This document shows, piece after piece, positions 7,890 through 17,372 of a stretch of DNA of 64,000 bases. How positions within the stretch are numbered: the stretch's first letter is position 1; each line of letters begins with the position of its first letter. The translations under genes were made by a program, and so were the position numbers. The notes below the pieces were generated by a model. The model had not been told where the DNA came from. It made no database searches and was given only the letters and a program-made list of their open reading frames with translations. The DNA comes from Ruminococcus sp. (GTDB taxonomy: Bacteria; Bacillota; Clostridia; Oscillospirales; Ruminococcaceae), in the NCBI GenBank assembly GCA_017397925.1, contig JAFQHO010000037.1, forward strand, positions 124,001-188,000, given 5' to 3'.

Positions 7890-9158
7890 TTATTTCTTTG
7901 ATTTGTTATTTGTTTTTGCTTTAGCTTGAGATTTAGCTTGTTTACTGTTGTTCTGCTTTTTATTGATAATTGAATTTTTTTTCTTTTCAACAGGATTTTC
8001 TTCAATTATTTCTATACCAAGAGCTTTTTCTTTGTTGCTGAGATACTCAAATAAAAGCTTATATGCAGTTGCTGTGAGAGGAACTCCTATGAGCATACCG
8101 ACAATTCCACCTAATCCGGCACCTACAGTTACAGCTGCAAGCACCCATATTCCTGGGAGTCCTACGGAATTTCCCACAACTTTGGGATATACGATATTTC
8201 CTTCAAGCTGCTGCAGGATAAGAAGGAATACGATAAATATGAGAGCCTGCATCGGGTTTTCAGTACAGATGATAAATGCACTTATTCCGGCGCCGAGGAA
8301 AGCACCTACAATAGGAATAAGCGAAGTTACACCAACAAGAACGGCACTCATAGCGGCATATGGCAGCTGTAATATCTTCATACCGATAAAGCAGAAGCAT
8401 CCCAGGATAATAGCCTCAACAAACTGTCCGACGAAAAAGCTTTTGAATGTATCGTCAGCTGTTTTGAATACTTTATTGACCTTCTGATTTGTGGTATCTT
8501 TGAAAAGTACATTCTGGAAACGGTTTATATCATTGTGGAGTTTATCTTTCCTTGCGAGAAGATAAATAGCAAAAATAACAGCAATAACAACGTTTGTTGC
8601 TGTTCCGGCAACTGAACCTACAATTCCAACAGCTGAAGATATGATTCCCATTACTCCTGTTTTAAGGAAGCCTGCGGCTTTTTCTGTGATATTTGCCCAG
8701 TCAAGGGATTTTACATCGAATTCGTTGTAAAGTGCCATAGCTTCCTTCTGAATATCAGGATATTCTTCAAGCATTTTGAAAGCGTAGTTGCTTATTTTAT
8801 CAATAAGCGGAGGAATTTCGTTGAATATAAGCTTGAAAGCACCTATAAGCTCTGGAATTACAATTTTCAGTATAAGAGCTATTATGGCGAGTACGATCAG
8901 AAATGAAAGAACAATACATATGGGTCGTCGGGCTTTTTTGATTCCCACGGATTGAGTTTTTGGAAAGTATCGTTTTTCAAGTCCGCTTAGTATGATGTTG
9001 AAGATATACGCAATAACTGCTCCGAGAATCAACGGATATATCGCCGCGTAAATTACCCCTATTAATTTGGCGAATAAGCCGAAGTTCTTGACGGCAAGAC
9101 ATATGCCAATGATGAACAACGATATTATCGCATAACGTTTAATTTCCTTTTTTTCCAT
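7890..9158 (-). CDS. AI-2E family transporter
   Basis: The 422-aa polytopic membrane protein fits the AI-2E/PerM family (UPF0118): paired N-terminal helices, a soluble middle section (about 130-200) and the C-terminal block with GVTSLIPIVGAFLGAGISA and later GNSVGLPGIWVLAAVTVGAGLGG. Members export small molecules or act in ion homeostasis; the substrate cannot be inferred here. The C-terminal tail is a Lys/Asn/Gln-rich cytoplasmic extension of about 35 residues (NNSKQAKSQAKAKTNNKSKK). I start it at the ATG preceded by TGGAGG, 10 codons inside the longest frame. Confidence 0.9.
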   Translation of the reverse strand: MEKKEIKRYAIISLFIIGICLAVKNFGLFAKLIGVIYAAIYPLILGAVIAYIFNIILSGLEKRYFPKTQSVGIKKARRPICIVLSFLIVLAIIALILKIVIPELIGAFKLIFNEIPPLIDKISNYAFKMLEEYPDIQKEAMALYNEFDVKSLDWANITEKAAGFLKTGVMGIISSAVGIVGSVAGTATNVVIAVIFAIYLLARKDKLHNDINRFQNVLFKDTTNQKVNKVFKTADDTFKSFFVGQFVEAIILGCFCFIGMKILQLPYAAMSAVLVGVTSLIPIVGAFLGAGISAFIICTENPMQALIFIVFLLILQQLEGNIVYPKVVGNSVGLPGIWVLAAVTVGAGLGGIVGMLIGVPLTATAYKLLFEYLSNKEKALGIEIIEENPVEKKKNSIINKKQNNSKQAKSQAKAKTNNKSKK

Positions 9159-9276
9159 AAAATCCTCCAATATATAATCTATACACATTTATTATAATAT
9201 GTTTTTGTGTATTTGAAGTGTTAGAAATGTAAACATATCTTTAATAAAGATAAAAATATTAATCTTTTGCATTTTG

Positions 9277-9341
9277 TTGACCTTTTGTGCTTTTGATGCT
9301 ATAATAATAACATAATATTACAGATTATTTCAAAAAGGAGG
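9277..9341 (+). promoter_or_regulatory. Sigma-A promoter and ribosome-binding site of the GGDEF-like gene
   Basis: TTGACC (9277-9282) and TATAAT (9300-9305) are 17 bp apart. AAGGAGG at 9335-9341 sits 6 nt before the ATG at 9348. Confidence 0.82.
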
Positions 9342-9347
9342 AAAGCT

Positions 9348-11114
9348 ATGGAAACTGAGGTTTACAGAATCGGCAGGGTTATTGTGGATAAAAGTCTGCA
9401 CACTCAGAGCGGAAATGAGCGTTTTTTCAGCTATTTCGGAAATGATGTAACTTATTCTATACGTCGTACAATTGATGATGAGGATTATCCTCGATTTGCA
9501 GAATGTATTGAAAACGCACAATTCGGAACCGAACAAAGTGCTGTTATACGTATGAGAGGAGTTAACGGGCAGCTGCGCTGGGTGCTTGCGTTGGTACGTG
9601 TGATGAATGAAGTCGGAGATCCGTTATATATTGTGGATTTCAGTGATATACTTTCGCTTAATCGTATATCATCTGAAAAAGAACGTCTTATATCTGAATA
9701 TCGCTATATTATGAGCCTTTCGTCAGATATAGCCTTTGAATACAGCTTTGAAACCCGACACATCCGCATATACATACAGGATTGCTGCCGTGAAAATATT
9801 CTTGTAGATGAGGAACTTGAAAAATGGCAGAGCAAATCAATAGAAAATGGCTGGGTTTTATCACGATATATCGACATTTTCAATACATTATGCCGTGATA
9901 TCAAAAACGGCGTTTACCGTTTTGACTACGAGCTTGAATGCTCTGTTCTTACGCAGGGTAAAACGAGAGAAATGTGTCTTTTCAGAGGAATTACCCGATT
10001 TATCGACCCGAAACAGAGGAAAGTAAGCGGACTTATTTCCGTAGTCAGCTCTCGTCAGAAATCAAAGGATATCAACCTTTCCCTTGAAGCAAACAGAGAT
10101 TCGCTGTCGGGACTACTCAACAAACGCGCGGTTACTTCTTATGCTATGGAGCTTCTTGCAGAAAAGCCCATCAGCAATGTAAATCTTGTTATTGTTGACA
10201 TTGATAATTTTACCGATGTAAATGCAAATTACGGGCATCTTTTCGGTGATGAGGTAGTTTATACCATTGCAGGCATAATAAAAAATGAGCTTGGAACAAG
10301 AGGAATTGCAGGCAGAATAAGCGGCGGCGGTTTTTTGATTGTGCTTGAAAATACTCGTGATGAGGAGGATTTGCGAGGGGTTCTTCGTGCCATTCGCACA
10401 AATACAGAGCTTGCATTCAATGGCAGATTTGAAAATCTTCGTCTTACTTGTTCTATGGGTATTTCAACATATCCAAAGGACAGCGGAGATTACGACGAAT
10501 TGTTTATGCAGGCAGATAAAGCCCTGTATATCGCACAGCAAAAGGGACAGAACAGATATGTCATATACGATATTGAAAAACATGGCAAAGTTGAGCGTGA
10601 TATTGAAAATAAAATTGCTTATCTTAGCGGAAATAAGGACTCCAACGATAAGCTGACCTTTGCGGCAAATCTGTCGGAAAGCCTTGTATACGGACGTACT
10701 CCGGATATATCTGTGCTTTTAGAGCAGATACGCTCTTCCTTTGGAATTGACGATATATGTGTGTTTGCAGGCAATGATATGAGTCTTATACTAAGCTGCG
10801 GAAATGCATCAAGCAGAAATGCTGCATATCTTCTTGAAAATAATTATACAGAGCGATTTTCAGGGGATGGCATATTTGCCATTGACAATGTAAACGAACT
10901 TGAAGGACGTGACGATAATGCTTTTACGCAGCTTACTTCGGAGAATATCGAGGGAGCGGTACAATACCTCATAACTGACGAAAGTATTATCAAGGGAGTT
11001 ATTTCATTTTGCTATATCGGGCGATTTAAGAAATGGTCTGTTTCTGATATGAATTATTTTGCCATATTAGGCAGGGTGGTTGCGTCAATCCTTAAAAAGC
11101 AGGCGTTTATATAG
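9348..11114 (+). CDS. GGDEF-domain protein with degenerate active site
   Basis: The 588-aa soluble protein has a PAS-like N-terminus (about 1-105), a second sensory region (about 115-235), a GGDEF domain (about 250-410) and a GAF-like C-terminal region (about 430-588). The domain keeps DSLSGLLNKRA (251-261), the metal-site aspartates of VDIDNF (284 and 286) and the YGHLFGDEV segment, but the signature loop reads SGGGF (325-329) where catalytic diguanylate cyclases have GGDEF or GGEEF. Loss of both acidic residues predicts no cyclic-di-GMP synthesis; it could bind GTP or c-di-GMP or act as a partner. It is a single-gene unit with its own promoter. Confidence 0.85.
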   Translation: METEVYRIGRVIVDKSLHTQSGNERFFSYFGNDVTYSIRRTIDDEDYPRFAECIENAQFGTEQSAVIRMRGVNGQLRWVLALVRVMNEVGDPLYIVDFSDILSLNRISSEKERLISEYRYIMSLSSDIAFEYSFETRHIRIYIQDCCRENILVDEELEKWQSKSIENGWVLSRYIDIFNTLCRDIKNGVYRFDYELECSVLTQGKTREMCLFRGITRFIDPKQRKVSGLISVVSSRQKSKDINLSLEANRDSLSGLLNKRAVTSYAMELLAEKPISNVNLVIVDIDNFTDVNANYGHLFGDEVVYTIAGIIKNELGTRGIAGRISGGGFLIVLENTRDEEDLRGVLRAIRTNTELAFNGRFENLRLTCSMGISTYPKDSGDYDELFMQADKALYIAQQKGQNRYVIYDIEKHGKVERDIENKIAYLSGNKDSNDKLTFAANLSESLVYGRTPDISVLLEQIRSSFGIDDICVFAGNDMSLILSCGNASSRNAAYLLENNYTERFSGDGIFAIDNVNELEGRDDNAFTQLTSENIEGAVQYLITDESIIKGVISFCYIGRFKKWSVSDMNYFAILGRVVASILKKQAFI

Positions 11115-11171
11115 TTTTTATGGACTTGTATTACATTCCATTTACAATTTATTTAATATTTGCCTCAGTCG

Positions 11172-11200
11172 TTGACTATATAGATTTGTTATGCTAAAAT
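11172..11200 (+). promoter_or_regulatory. Sigma-A promoter
   Basis: TTGACT (11172-11177) and TAAAAT (11195-11200) are 17 bp apart, 31 bp ahead of the lipoprotein gene. Confidence 0.75.
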
Positions 11201-11230
11201 ATAGATAACAAATCAGTTGGAGGTGGCGAT

Positions 11231-12121
11231 ATGAAAAAATACCTGAAATATATTCTTTGCCTTGCTGTTGTTCTGATTGCAGGAATTATTACAGGCGGCT
11301 GTCAGCAGATGTATGGTGTGTATATCGAATACGAAAGCGACACCATATATATGGAAGATAAAATGGTTGATATTCTCATACCTATCAGCGAGGATAACCC
11401 TGCATATACGGAATGCAATTACGGTGAACTTGTACCAGAAGAAAGCGAAATTATCAGATATAAAGATGAAAATGGTTATACAAGTCTTTTATTTCACAGC
11501 AGCAGAGTGGTGGACTACTTTTCATCAACAGAAAAAACGGTTATATTTCTGAGAGGAACAAAAGATTATTATGATATGTGTGATGATTGTGGTACGTTTC
11601 GCCTTGCCGTTTTTGATAAATCGGGGGATATTCTCAATATTTCTGATGAGCTTCCTTTTAAATCCAGCGAAAGATATTATCTTGACAATAATATAACCTA
11701 TAATCCTGATACAAACACTATTTCGCCTGTATATGAGAACAGGGACGGAATAAGTGTATGGTTATTTGTTTCATTGACATTAGCTTGGATTGTGCCTGTT
11801 TTTTCAATTGTTATGCTTCTGGTGCTGTTCCTGCCGAAAGACGTATCCTTTGCAAGAAATCCTTGCACGCTCTGTATATTCGGTGTAATGCTTATTCCGT
11901 TGGTGGTATATCTTTTCTTCCGCTATGACAATGCAGTAAAAAGCTCTATAAGCGATAAAATGGCATTTGAAATCTTCTTTGATTTTGGTGTATCTTGGAT
12001 ATGCATACCATACCTTTTATTGCCATACATAGCTTTTATCGGGGCGGCATTTATGATTTATTACAGGCGTAAAAATGATGGAACCACACAGAATGATATT
12101 TCGATGATTGATATGAAATAA
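11231..12121 (+). CDS. Membrane-anchored lipoprotein of unknown function
   Basis: The 296-aa protein has a signal peptide ending in a lipobox (IITGGC, Cys about 25), an extracytoplasmic domain of about 150 residues rich in acidic and aromatic residues, and three or four C-terminal membrane segments (about 178-205, 215-235, 255-285). A cysteine motif CDDC lies in the outer domain. I recognise no family. GGAGGTGG precedes the ATG. It is monocistronic between its own promoter and a strong terminator. Confidence 0.7.
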   Translation: MKKYLKYILCLAVVLIAGIITGGCQQMYGVYIEYESDTIYMEDKMVDILIPISEDNPAYTECNYGELVPEESEIIRYKDENGYTSLLFHSSRVVDYFSSTEKTVIFLRGTKDYYDMCDDCGTFRLAVFDKSGDILNISDELPFKSSERYYLDNNITYNPDTNTISPVYENRDGISVWLFVSLTLAWIVPVFSIVMLLVLFLPKDVSFARNPCTLCIFGVMLIPLVVYLFFRYDNAVKSSISDKMAFEIFFDFGVSWICIPYLLLPYIAFIGAAFMIYYRRKNDGTTQNDISMIDMK

Positions 12122-12125
12122 AAAA

Positions 12126-12160
12126 TCCCCACAGCGATAATCGTTGTGGGGATAGTTTTT
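12126..12160. terminator. Bidirectional terminator
   Basis: TCCCCACAGCGA (12126-12137) pairs with TCGTTGTGGGGA (12141-12152), with an A-run before and ATAGTTTTTT after. It separates two convergent genes. Confidence 0.88.
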
Positions 12161-12678
12161 TAACTGAACATTTTCGCAAAAACTTCAGGGAAACCATAAC
12201 AGAGAATGCACATAATGGCTGCTGCAAGGCAAAGACCGAGGAAAGTTGCAGGAACTGCCTTTTTCAGCGGAATTTTACGAAGTGCAGCAATAAGTGAGCC
12301 TGTCCAGGCGCCGGTTCCGGGGAGTGGGATGCCTACAAAGAACAACAGGAAGAAGAATTCGCCCTTTTCCATAGTTGAGCTTTTATTCATAGCTTTATTT
12401 TCAAGGTATATAACCATTTTAGTAAGAAGTGGTACCTTGTGATTTTTCAGAAAATCGAAAATCTTATCAATAAACAGTAAGATAAATGGGATAGGCAGGA
12501 TGTTGCCGAGCATACATACCCATATAGCCTGTATAAGCTCCATATCAAGAACACGTGCGGCAATTATACCGCCTCTCAGCTCAACAATGGGCAGAATTGA
12601 TACAAGAAATGGTATAAGCCATTCGGGGATACCGTGTTCTGCCAGCCAGGTGGTCATTGATTCAGTTATTGCACTCAT
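12160..12678 (-). CDS. Small multidrug export family protein (COG2426-like)
   Basis: The 172-aa integral membrane protein has about five hydrophobic segments and the family motifs PIVELRGGI (about 30-38) and PLPGTGAWTGSL (about 114-125), typical of the so-called small multi-drug export proteins. The actual substrate of the family is poorly established. The start is the ATG behind GAAAGGAAT; the longer frame adds 21 residues without a ribosome-binding site. Confidence 0.85.
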   Translation of the reverse strand: MSAITESMTTWLAEHGIPEWLIPFLVSILPIVELRGGIIAARVLDMELIQAIWVCMLGNILPIPFILLFIDKIFDFLKNHKVPLLTKMVIYLENKAMNKSSTMEKGEFFFLLFFVGIPLPGTGAWTGSLIAALRKIPLKKAVPATFLGLCLAAAIMCILCYGFPEVFAKMFS

Positions 12679-12712
12679 ATTTTTAATTCCTTTCGTAAAC
12701 CATATTACGATA

Positions 12713-12741
12713 ATTATTGCATATTTTAAGACAATAGTCAA
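12713..12741 (-). promoter_or_regulatory. Sigma-A promoter of the COG2426-like gene
   Basis: On the reverse strand TTGACT (12741-12736) and AATAAT (12718-12713) are 17 bp apart. Confidence 0.65.
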
Positions 12742-12786
12742 GGATTTTCAGCGAATTTTCAAAATGTTTGATTTTTAGTACTAATT

Positions 12787-14613
12787 TTATAAGTTGTTGT
12801 TATTTTCTTTGTTAAGAATAGCCATAAACTCTTCACCTGTAATAGTTTCCTTTTCGAGGAGGAATGCTGCAAGTTCGTGGAGTTTATCAATATTGTCTTT
12901 GAGTATCTGGACAGCCTTCTGATGTGATTTGCGAACGATGTCGTTTACCTCGGCGTCTATTTTAGCCGCAGTTTCTGCAGAGCAGGCAAGAGATGTGTCA
13001 CCGCCTAAATACTGATTTGTGACAGTTTCAAGGGCAATCATATCAAATGTATTGCTCATACCAAAGCGTGTTACCATAGCCCTTGCAATCTTTGTAGCCT
13101 GCTCGATATCGTTGGAAGCGCCGCTTGTACAGGTATTGAATACGAGTTCCTCAGCTGAACGTCCGCCTGTAAATGTGGCAATACGTGCGAGAGCTTCCTC
13201 TTTTGTCATAAGGAACTTTTCATCCTCATCCACCTGCATAGTATAACCTAACGCACCACTTGTGCGAGGGATGATTGTTATCTTATGTACAGGGGCGGAT
13301 GATTTCTGCATTGCCGCAACAAGTGCGTGACCGATTTCGTGGTAGGCGATGATTTCTTTTTCCTTTTGTGATATAACAGCATTTTTGCGCTGATAGCCTG
13401 CTATTACAACTTCTACGCTTTCTTCAAGGTCAGATTGATTTACAAGCTTTCTGTTGTTTCTGACAGCACGTAAAGCGGCTTCGTTGATGATATTGGCAAG
13501 CTCTGCGCCCGAAGCGCCTGCTGTAGCACGGGCGATAGCGTTATAATCAATATTTTCCACGGTCTTGATTTTTTTAGCGTGAACTTTGAGTATAGCTTCA
13601 CGTCCGTTAAGGTCGGGAAGCTCCGCAGGAATGCGTCTGTCAAAGCGTCCGGGGCGAAGAAGGGCGGGGTCGAGTGATTCAGGTCTGTTTGTAGCTGCAA
13701 GGATTACAACGCCCTTTGTGCCGTCGAAACCGTCCATTTCTGTAAGCAGCTGATTAAGCGTCTGCTCACGTTCATCGTTGCCGCTGAAATTACCGTCACG
13801 CTTTTTACCAATGGTATCGATTTCGTCAATAAATACGATACAGGGAGCTTTAGCAGCGGCCTGATTGAATAAGTCGCGGACCTTAGCGGCACCCATACCA
13901 ACGAACATCTCAACGAATTCAGAGCCTGAAATAGAGAAGAAAGGCACCTCAGCCTCACCTGCAACAGCCTTTGCGAGGAGAGTTTTACCTGTTCCCGGAG
14001 GGCCTACAAGCAATGCGCCCTTAGGGAGATTAGCGCCGATTTCAGCGTATTTATCGGGGTTGTGGAGAAAGTCTACGATTTCAACCAGAGCCTCTTTAGC
14101 CTCATCCTGACCAGCGACATCATTGAAAGTTTTTCCTGTCTGTGCCTTTACGTATATTTTAGCGTTACTCTTGCCGAAAGACATAGCGTTTCCGCCCATA
14201 CGTTTGGTCATACCCTTCATAAGTATGTTCCACAGGATGACGAAGAATATAATGGGCAGAACCCAGCCAACGAGAAATTCCAAAAGGATATTTCTTTCTT
14301 CAAAATTTTCTGTGAAAACAACATTTTTATCCTTGTGAAGTCTTTCCACAAGATTTGGATCGTACATTCTTCCTGTAACATAGACTTGTTTCTTGTTTTC
14401 TGTTTCTACTTTGAATTTTACCTCGTTATCTTTTACCTGAACGAGGGTGATGTCGCCTTCTTCGAGCTTATCGAGGAAGAAGCTGTAGTTTGTTTCCTCC
14501 ACCTTAGGCTTTGTCAGAACCGGCATAATGAGCATATTAAGGGCAAGTGTCAAAAGAATACTTGAAATGACAAAAACCACAATATGCTTTGTAAAATTTT
14601 TTTCGTTTTTCAT
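12787..14613 (-). CDS. ftsH: ATP-dependent zinc metalloprotease FtsH
   Basis: FtsH is a membrane-bound hexameric AAA+ protease that removes misfolded membrane proteins and short-lived regulators. The 608-aa protein has two N-terminal membrane helices (about 11-33 and 110-131) around an extracytoplasmic domain, Walker A GPPGTGKT (204-211), Walker B IVFIDEID (259-266), the second region of homology [17 protein letters not shown] (307-323) and the zinc-binding HEIGH (425-429). The ATG is the one after AAGGAGG; an earlier in-frame ATG overlaps that site. It is monocistronic, so it is not part of the common tilS-hpt-ftsH arrangement. Confidence 0.96.
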   Translation of the reverse strand: MKNEKNFTKHIVVFVISSILLTLALNMLIMPVLTKPKVEETNYSFFLDKLEEGDITLVQVKDNEVKFKVETENKKQVYVTGRMYDPNLVERLHKDKNVVFTENFEERNILLEFLVGWVLPIIFFVILWNILMKGMTKRMGGNAMSFGKSNAKIYVKAQTGKTFNDVAGQDEAKEALVEIVDFLHNPDKYAEIGANLPKGALLVGPPGTGKTLLAKAVAGEAEVPFFSISGSEFVEMFVGMGAAKVRDLFNQAAAKAPCIVFIDEIDTIGKKRDGNFSGNDEREQTLNQLLTEMDGFDGTKGVVILAATNRPESLDPALLRPGRFDRRIPAELPDLNGREAILKVHAKKIKTVENIDYNAIARATAGASGAELANIINEAALRAVRNNRKLVNQSDLEESVEVVIAGYQRKNAVISQKEKEIIAYHEIGHALVAAMQKSSAPVHKITIIPRTSGALGYTMQVDEDEKFLMTKEEALARIATFTGGRSAEELVFNTCTSGASNDIEQATKIARAMVTRFGMSNTFDMIALETVTNQYLGGDTSLACSAETAAKIDAEVNDIVRKSHQKAVQILKDNIDKLHELAAFLLEKETITGEEFMAILNKENNNNL

Positions 14614-14642
14614 AATAATCCTCCTTATCATTGTATGATAAA

Positions 14643-14671
14643 ATTATAACATACTTTCACTGAAATTTCAA
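14643..14671 (-). promoter_or_regulatory. Sigma-A promoter of ftsH
   Basis: On the reverse strand TTGAAA (14671-14666) and TATAAT (14648-14643) are 17 bp apart. Confidence 0.78.
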
Positions 14672-14713
14672 CAGGAAATATGTGATATTTATGATAATCA
14701 GGTGAAATAAAAT

Positions 14714-14735
14714 GCTCCCGAGAGTAATCGGGAGC
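14714..14735 (-). terminator. Terminator of the wall-hydrolase gene
   Basis: GCTCCCGA and TCGGGAGC form an 8-bp GC-rich stem with a 6-nt loop, followed on the reverse strand by ATTTTATTT. Confidence 0.78.
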
Positions 14736-14789
14736 AAGTAACTTTCTAACAGATTATTTATTAACTAATGATTTGAGTAAAAATCAGGA

Positions 14790-15791
14790 TTAATAGAAGT
14801 AATTGTTGTAACCGTCACCATAGAAGTAGAAATATCCATGTCCGAATGATTCCTTCTCCGTAAAGTAAAGTGTTACAGCATCCTTAACATCCTGAGTTAC
14901 ATGTCGTGAGTAATCTCCAAGATAAACATAACTTGAAGAACCTGTAAACTGGTAAGGCTGTGTAAGAACACCGAGTATAGAGTTAGGGAACATTGAGCTT
15001 TCAACTCTGTTCATAATAACCTCTACAACAAGAGCCTTATCGTATGTACTGATCCAGTTGCATCCGGCTTCGTGAGCAACTGCATTACATAAAATGATGA
15101 ATTCTTCATCTGTGATTGGTAATGAATCTTCTGAAACTTCAGGAACCTCTGGGGTTATTGTTTCAACAGATTCATCAACGGAAGGAACTGTTTCCTCGAT
15201 TACAGGAGCTTCTGTAGGGGCTTCTGTTGGAGCCTCAGTAGTGGGCTCAGTATAAGTTGGAGCCTCTGTAGGAGCTTCTGTAGGAGCAACTGTTGTAGTG
15301 ATTGTTGTTATAACAGGGACTGTTGTAACAACAGCAGTAGTACTTGTAGTTGCTATTGTTGTCTTTACTGTTGTCGCTGCGGACTGAACAGTAGTAACAG
15401 GAGCCATTGTAGGAGCCTGTGTAGGAGTTTGTGTAGTCTCCTCTTTTTTATCTTCCTTGTAATTTGGTTTAGCCATTGCACCGTTAAAAGAAACGCTCAA
15501 TGTGGGCAGATCTGTACGGGAAGCCAAACCGTTCTTGTCAGCAGTTGTTGTTGTACCGATTGAAACGGTATAAGTGTTTTTGCTCGTTGTGATTCTGGGT
15601 GTTGTTCTGATAGAAGTTACTGCAGCTACATTTGCCAATTCTTCGCTTTGGACTTCATAAATGTTTTGAACATCATTAGTCGGAGTAACGGACTTAACGA
15701 TCGGTGATGTAGCAACTACACCGAAAACGCTGCCGAAGATGCAAGTAGAAACTCCTCCGATAATAAGCGCTGCAACTTTAGCTTTTCTCAT
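14790..15791 (-). CDS. Secreted SleB-type cell wall hydrolase with Thr/Pro linker
   Basis: The 333-aa protein has an N-terminal membrane or signal segment (about 5-30), a long low-complexity linker rich in Thr, Val and APTEAPTE repeats (about 110-215), and a C-terminal catalytic domain of the Hydrolase_2/SleB family (about 225-333) with the key glutamate in NAVAHEAG and the later VIMNRV and YGDGYNNYFY elements. Such domains act on peptidoglycan, as spore-cortex lytic or vegetative wall enzymes. No spore genes are nearby, so a wall-remodelling role is as likely. The ATG at 15791 follows AAAGGATGAGTTG. Confidence 0.85.
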   Translation of the reverse strand: MRKAKVAALIIGGVSTCIFGSVFGVVATSPIVKSVTPTNDVQNIYEVQSEELANVAAVTSIRTTPRITTSKNTYTVSIGTTTTADKNGLASRTDLPTLSVSFNGAMAKPNYKEDKKEETTQTPTQAPTMAPVTTVQSAATTVKTTIATTSTTAVVTTVPVITTITTTVAPTEAPTEAPTYTEPTTEAPTEAPTEAPVIEETVPSVDESVETITPEVPEVSEDSLPITDEEFIILCNAVAHEAGCNWISTYDKALVVEVIMNRVESSMFPNSILGVLTQPYQFTGSSSYVYLGDYSRHVTQDVKDAVTLYFTEKESFGHGYFYFYGDGYNNYFY

Positions 15792-15923
15792 CAACTCATC
15801 CTTTCCTCGAAAAGCATTCGTTTATTTATATTATCTGCAGTGAGATAATATGATTGATAACCGTGGGATAAATCCCGCGTCATCAACTGTGATAATACTA
15901 CCACATCTCGCCAAAAATAGCAA
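15792..15923 (-). promoter_or_regulatory. Promoter and structured 5' leader of the wall-hydrolase gene
   Basis: On the reverse strand TTGCTA (15923-15918) and TAGTAT (15900-15895) are 17 bp apart. The roughly 95-nt leader holds a 9-bp hairpin (ATATTATCT at 15828-15836 with its mirror at 15843-15851) and a second GGGAT/ATCCC hairpin near 15863-15876. I could not match it to the c-di-AMP (ydaO) riboswitch that often precedes such genes. The rest of the gap up to 16351 is AT-rich with no gene, apart from a small GGTTACA/TGTAACC hairpin at 16230-16246. Confidence 0.5.
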
Positions 15924-16351
15924 CACTTTTGAAAACATTTCCATTTTACGACCAAATAAAAAGAACGAGAAAAAAACCTTTTTGGTCATTTTGCTCATAA
16001 ATTCTATGAACTCAATATGAATACGAAATATAAATTAACGCAGATTTGCCGAATTACCGAATGTATATATTACAAAGCGGTTACACAGAGAAGCAAAACA
16101 TTAATACTATTTGTATAGCATCAAACTGGATTTACATCATATAAATTTAATATGAACGTATAATGGCAAAAATACGAATATTTTGAAGTTCGTTTGAATA
16201 CAAAAGGTATTTTTAAATAATAAACAAAAGGTTACAATCTGTAACCACCATAAATGGGTGTAAATGCAAAAAACCTGTTTTTATTCGTCATTTTTAATAA
16301 ACAGGAAGAATTTTCGCAAAAAACAGCGGAAGTTGTTACGAAATTAAAAAC

Positions 16352-16381
16352 AACTGCTGTAAAAATGGTTTTACAGCAGTT
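16352..16381 (-). terminator. Terminator of the dnaD-dnaI operon
   Basis: AACTGCTGTAAAA and TTTTACAGCAGTT form a 13-bp stem; on the reverse strand it is followed by GTTTTTAATTT. Confidence 0.85.
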
Positions 16382-16388
16382 AAATAAT

Positions 16389-17360
16389 TTATTTATTTTG
16401 TACTCTTTTGTACTTTTTCTGTAGGCGCACGTCATCGCCTTTGAATTCAAGACAGGTGTACATAGTGGTTATACGAGATGCCACCTTGCCACCGTATCGG
16501 GTGGATAATGCGGCGAAATCCATATTTGTGTTGATTATTGTGGGAAGGCCTTTTATAAGACGGCTGTTGATAACATTATAAACGGCGGAGTTGTAGAACT
16601 TGGATTCGAACTCTGTGCCGAGGTCATCGAGAATAAGTAAATCAGTATTGCATACAAGATCAAGGATTTCCGTAGATTTCTCGTGGCTGAAATGTTCTTT
16701 TTCAATGTCGCGGAGAATATTCATAGTGGAATCATAAATAACGCTGAATCCTTTTTGTAAAACTTCATTAGCTATAGCAAGGGAGATATGAGTTTTTCCC
16801 AGACCTGTATTGCCGAAAATTAGAATACTATCAGATTCTCTGCTGAAATTTGCAGCATAATTACGGGCGTAATTTAAAATTCTTTCCATTGCCTCGTAAT
16901 CGGCACCCTGATAGTAGCTGAGACTGAAAGTATTGAAATTTGACAGCGTAAGCTGTGCTTTTTCGTTGAGTTTAAGTGTGTTAAGACGTGCGAGAAGGCT
17001 GTTAAGACAGCTGCAGTTGATGCCGCCAATATAGCCTGTATCGCTGCATTTAGGACAAGTATAGCGGATATCAAGATAGTCTGCAGGATACCCGTGTGAG
17101 GTAAGAAGCTGAGCTGCAACCTGCTGCGCACCAAGATTATTTTGTTTTATCCGCTCGATTTTAGCTGTTACATCAGCACCTTTAGCCTCGGTGATAATTT
17201 TGATAAGTTCCTTGCCTGTATTGTATAAAGCGTCGTTTATTTCCTTTATTTCCGGAATTCTGCTGTTTATTTCCTTGATACGCATATCGTTTTCGGCTAT
17301 AGCCTTGGCACGACGCTGAGAAAGTATAGCGTAAACCTTTTCGTATATTTCGTTATCCAA
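16389..17360 (-). CDS. DnaC/DnaI-type helicase loader ATPase
   Basis: The 323-aa protein has a helical N-terminus, a cysteine cluster CPKCSDTGYIGGINCSC (about 110-126) like the zinc site of DnaI, and an AAA+ domain with Walker A GNTGLGKTH (about 190-198) and Walker B LLILDDLG (about 255-262). It would load the replicative helicase DnaB/DnaC at origins or restart sites. The start is TTG at 17360, behind GGCGGTGA. It lies 12 bp downstream of the DnaD-like gene, the usual Bacillota pairing. Confidence 0.88.
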   Translation of the reverse strand: MDNEIYEKVYAILSQRRAKAIAENDMRIKEINSRIPEIKEINDALYNTGKELIKIITEAKGADVTAKIERIKQNNLGAQQVAAQLLTSHGYPADYLDIRYTCPKCSDTGYIGGINCSCLNSLLARLNTLKLNEKAQLTLSNFNTFSLSYYQGADYEAMERILNYARNYAANFSRESDSILIFGNTGLGKTHISLAIANEVLQKGFSVIYDSTMNILRDIEKEHFSHEKSTEILDLVCNTDLLILDDLGTEFESKFYNSAVYNVINSRLIKGLPTIINTNMDFAALSTRYGGKVASRITTMYTCLEFKGDDVRLQKKYKRVQNK

Positions 17361-17372
17361 AAAATCACCGCC

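Noticed and set aside
15792..15923. c-di-AMP (ydaO) riboswitch before the SleB-type gene
   Set aside because: The leader is only about 95 nt and lacks the conserved ydaO core motifs, though the gene type would fit.
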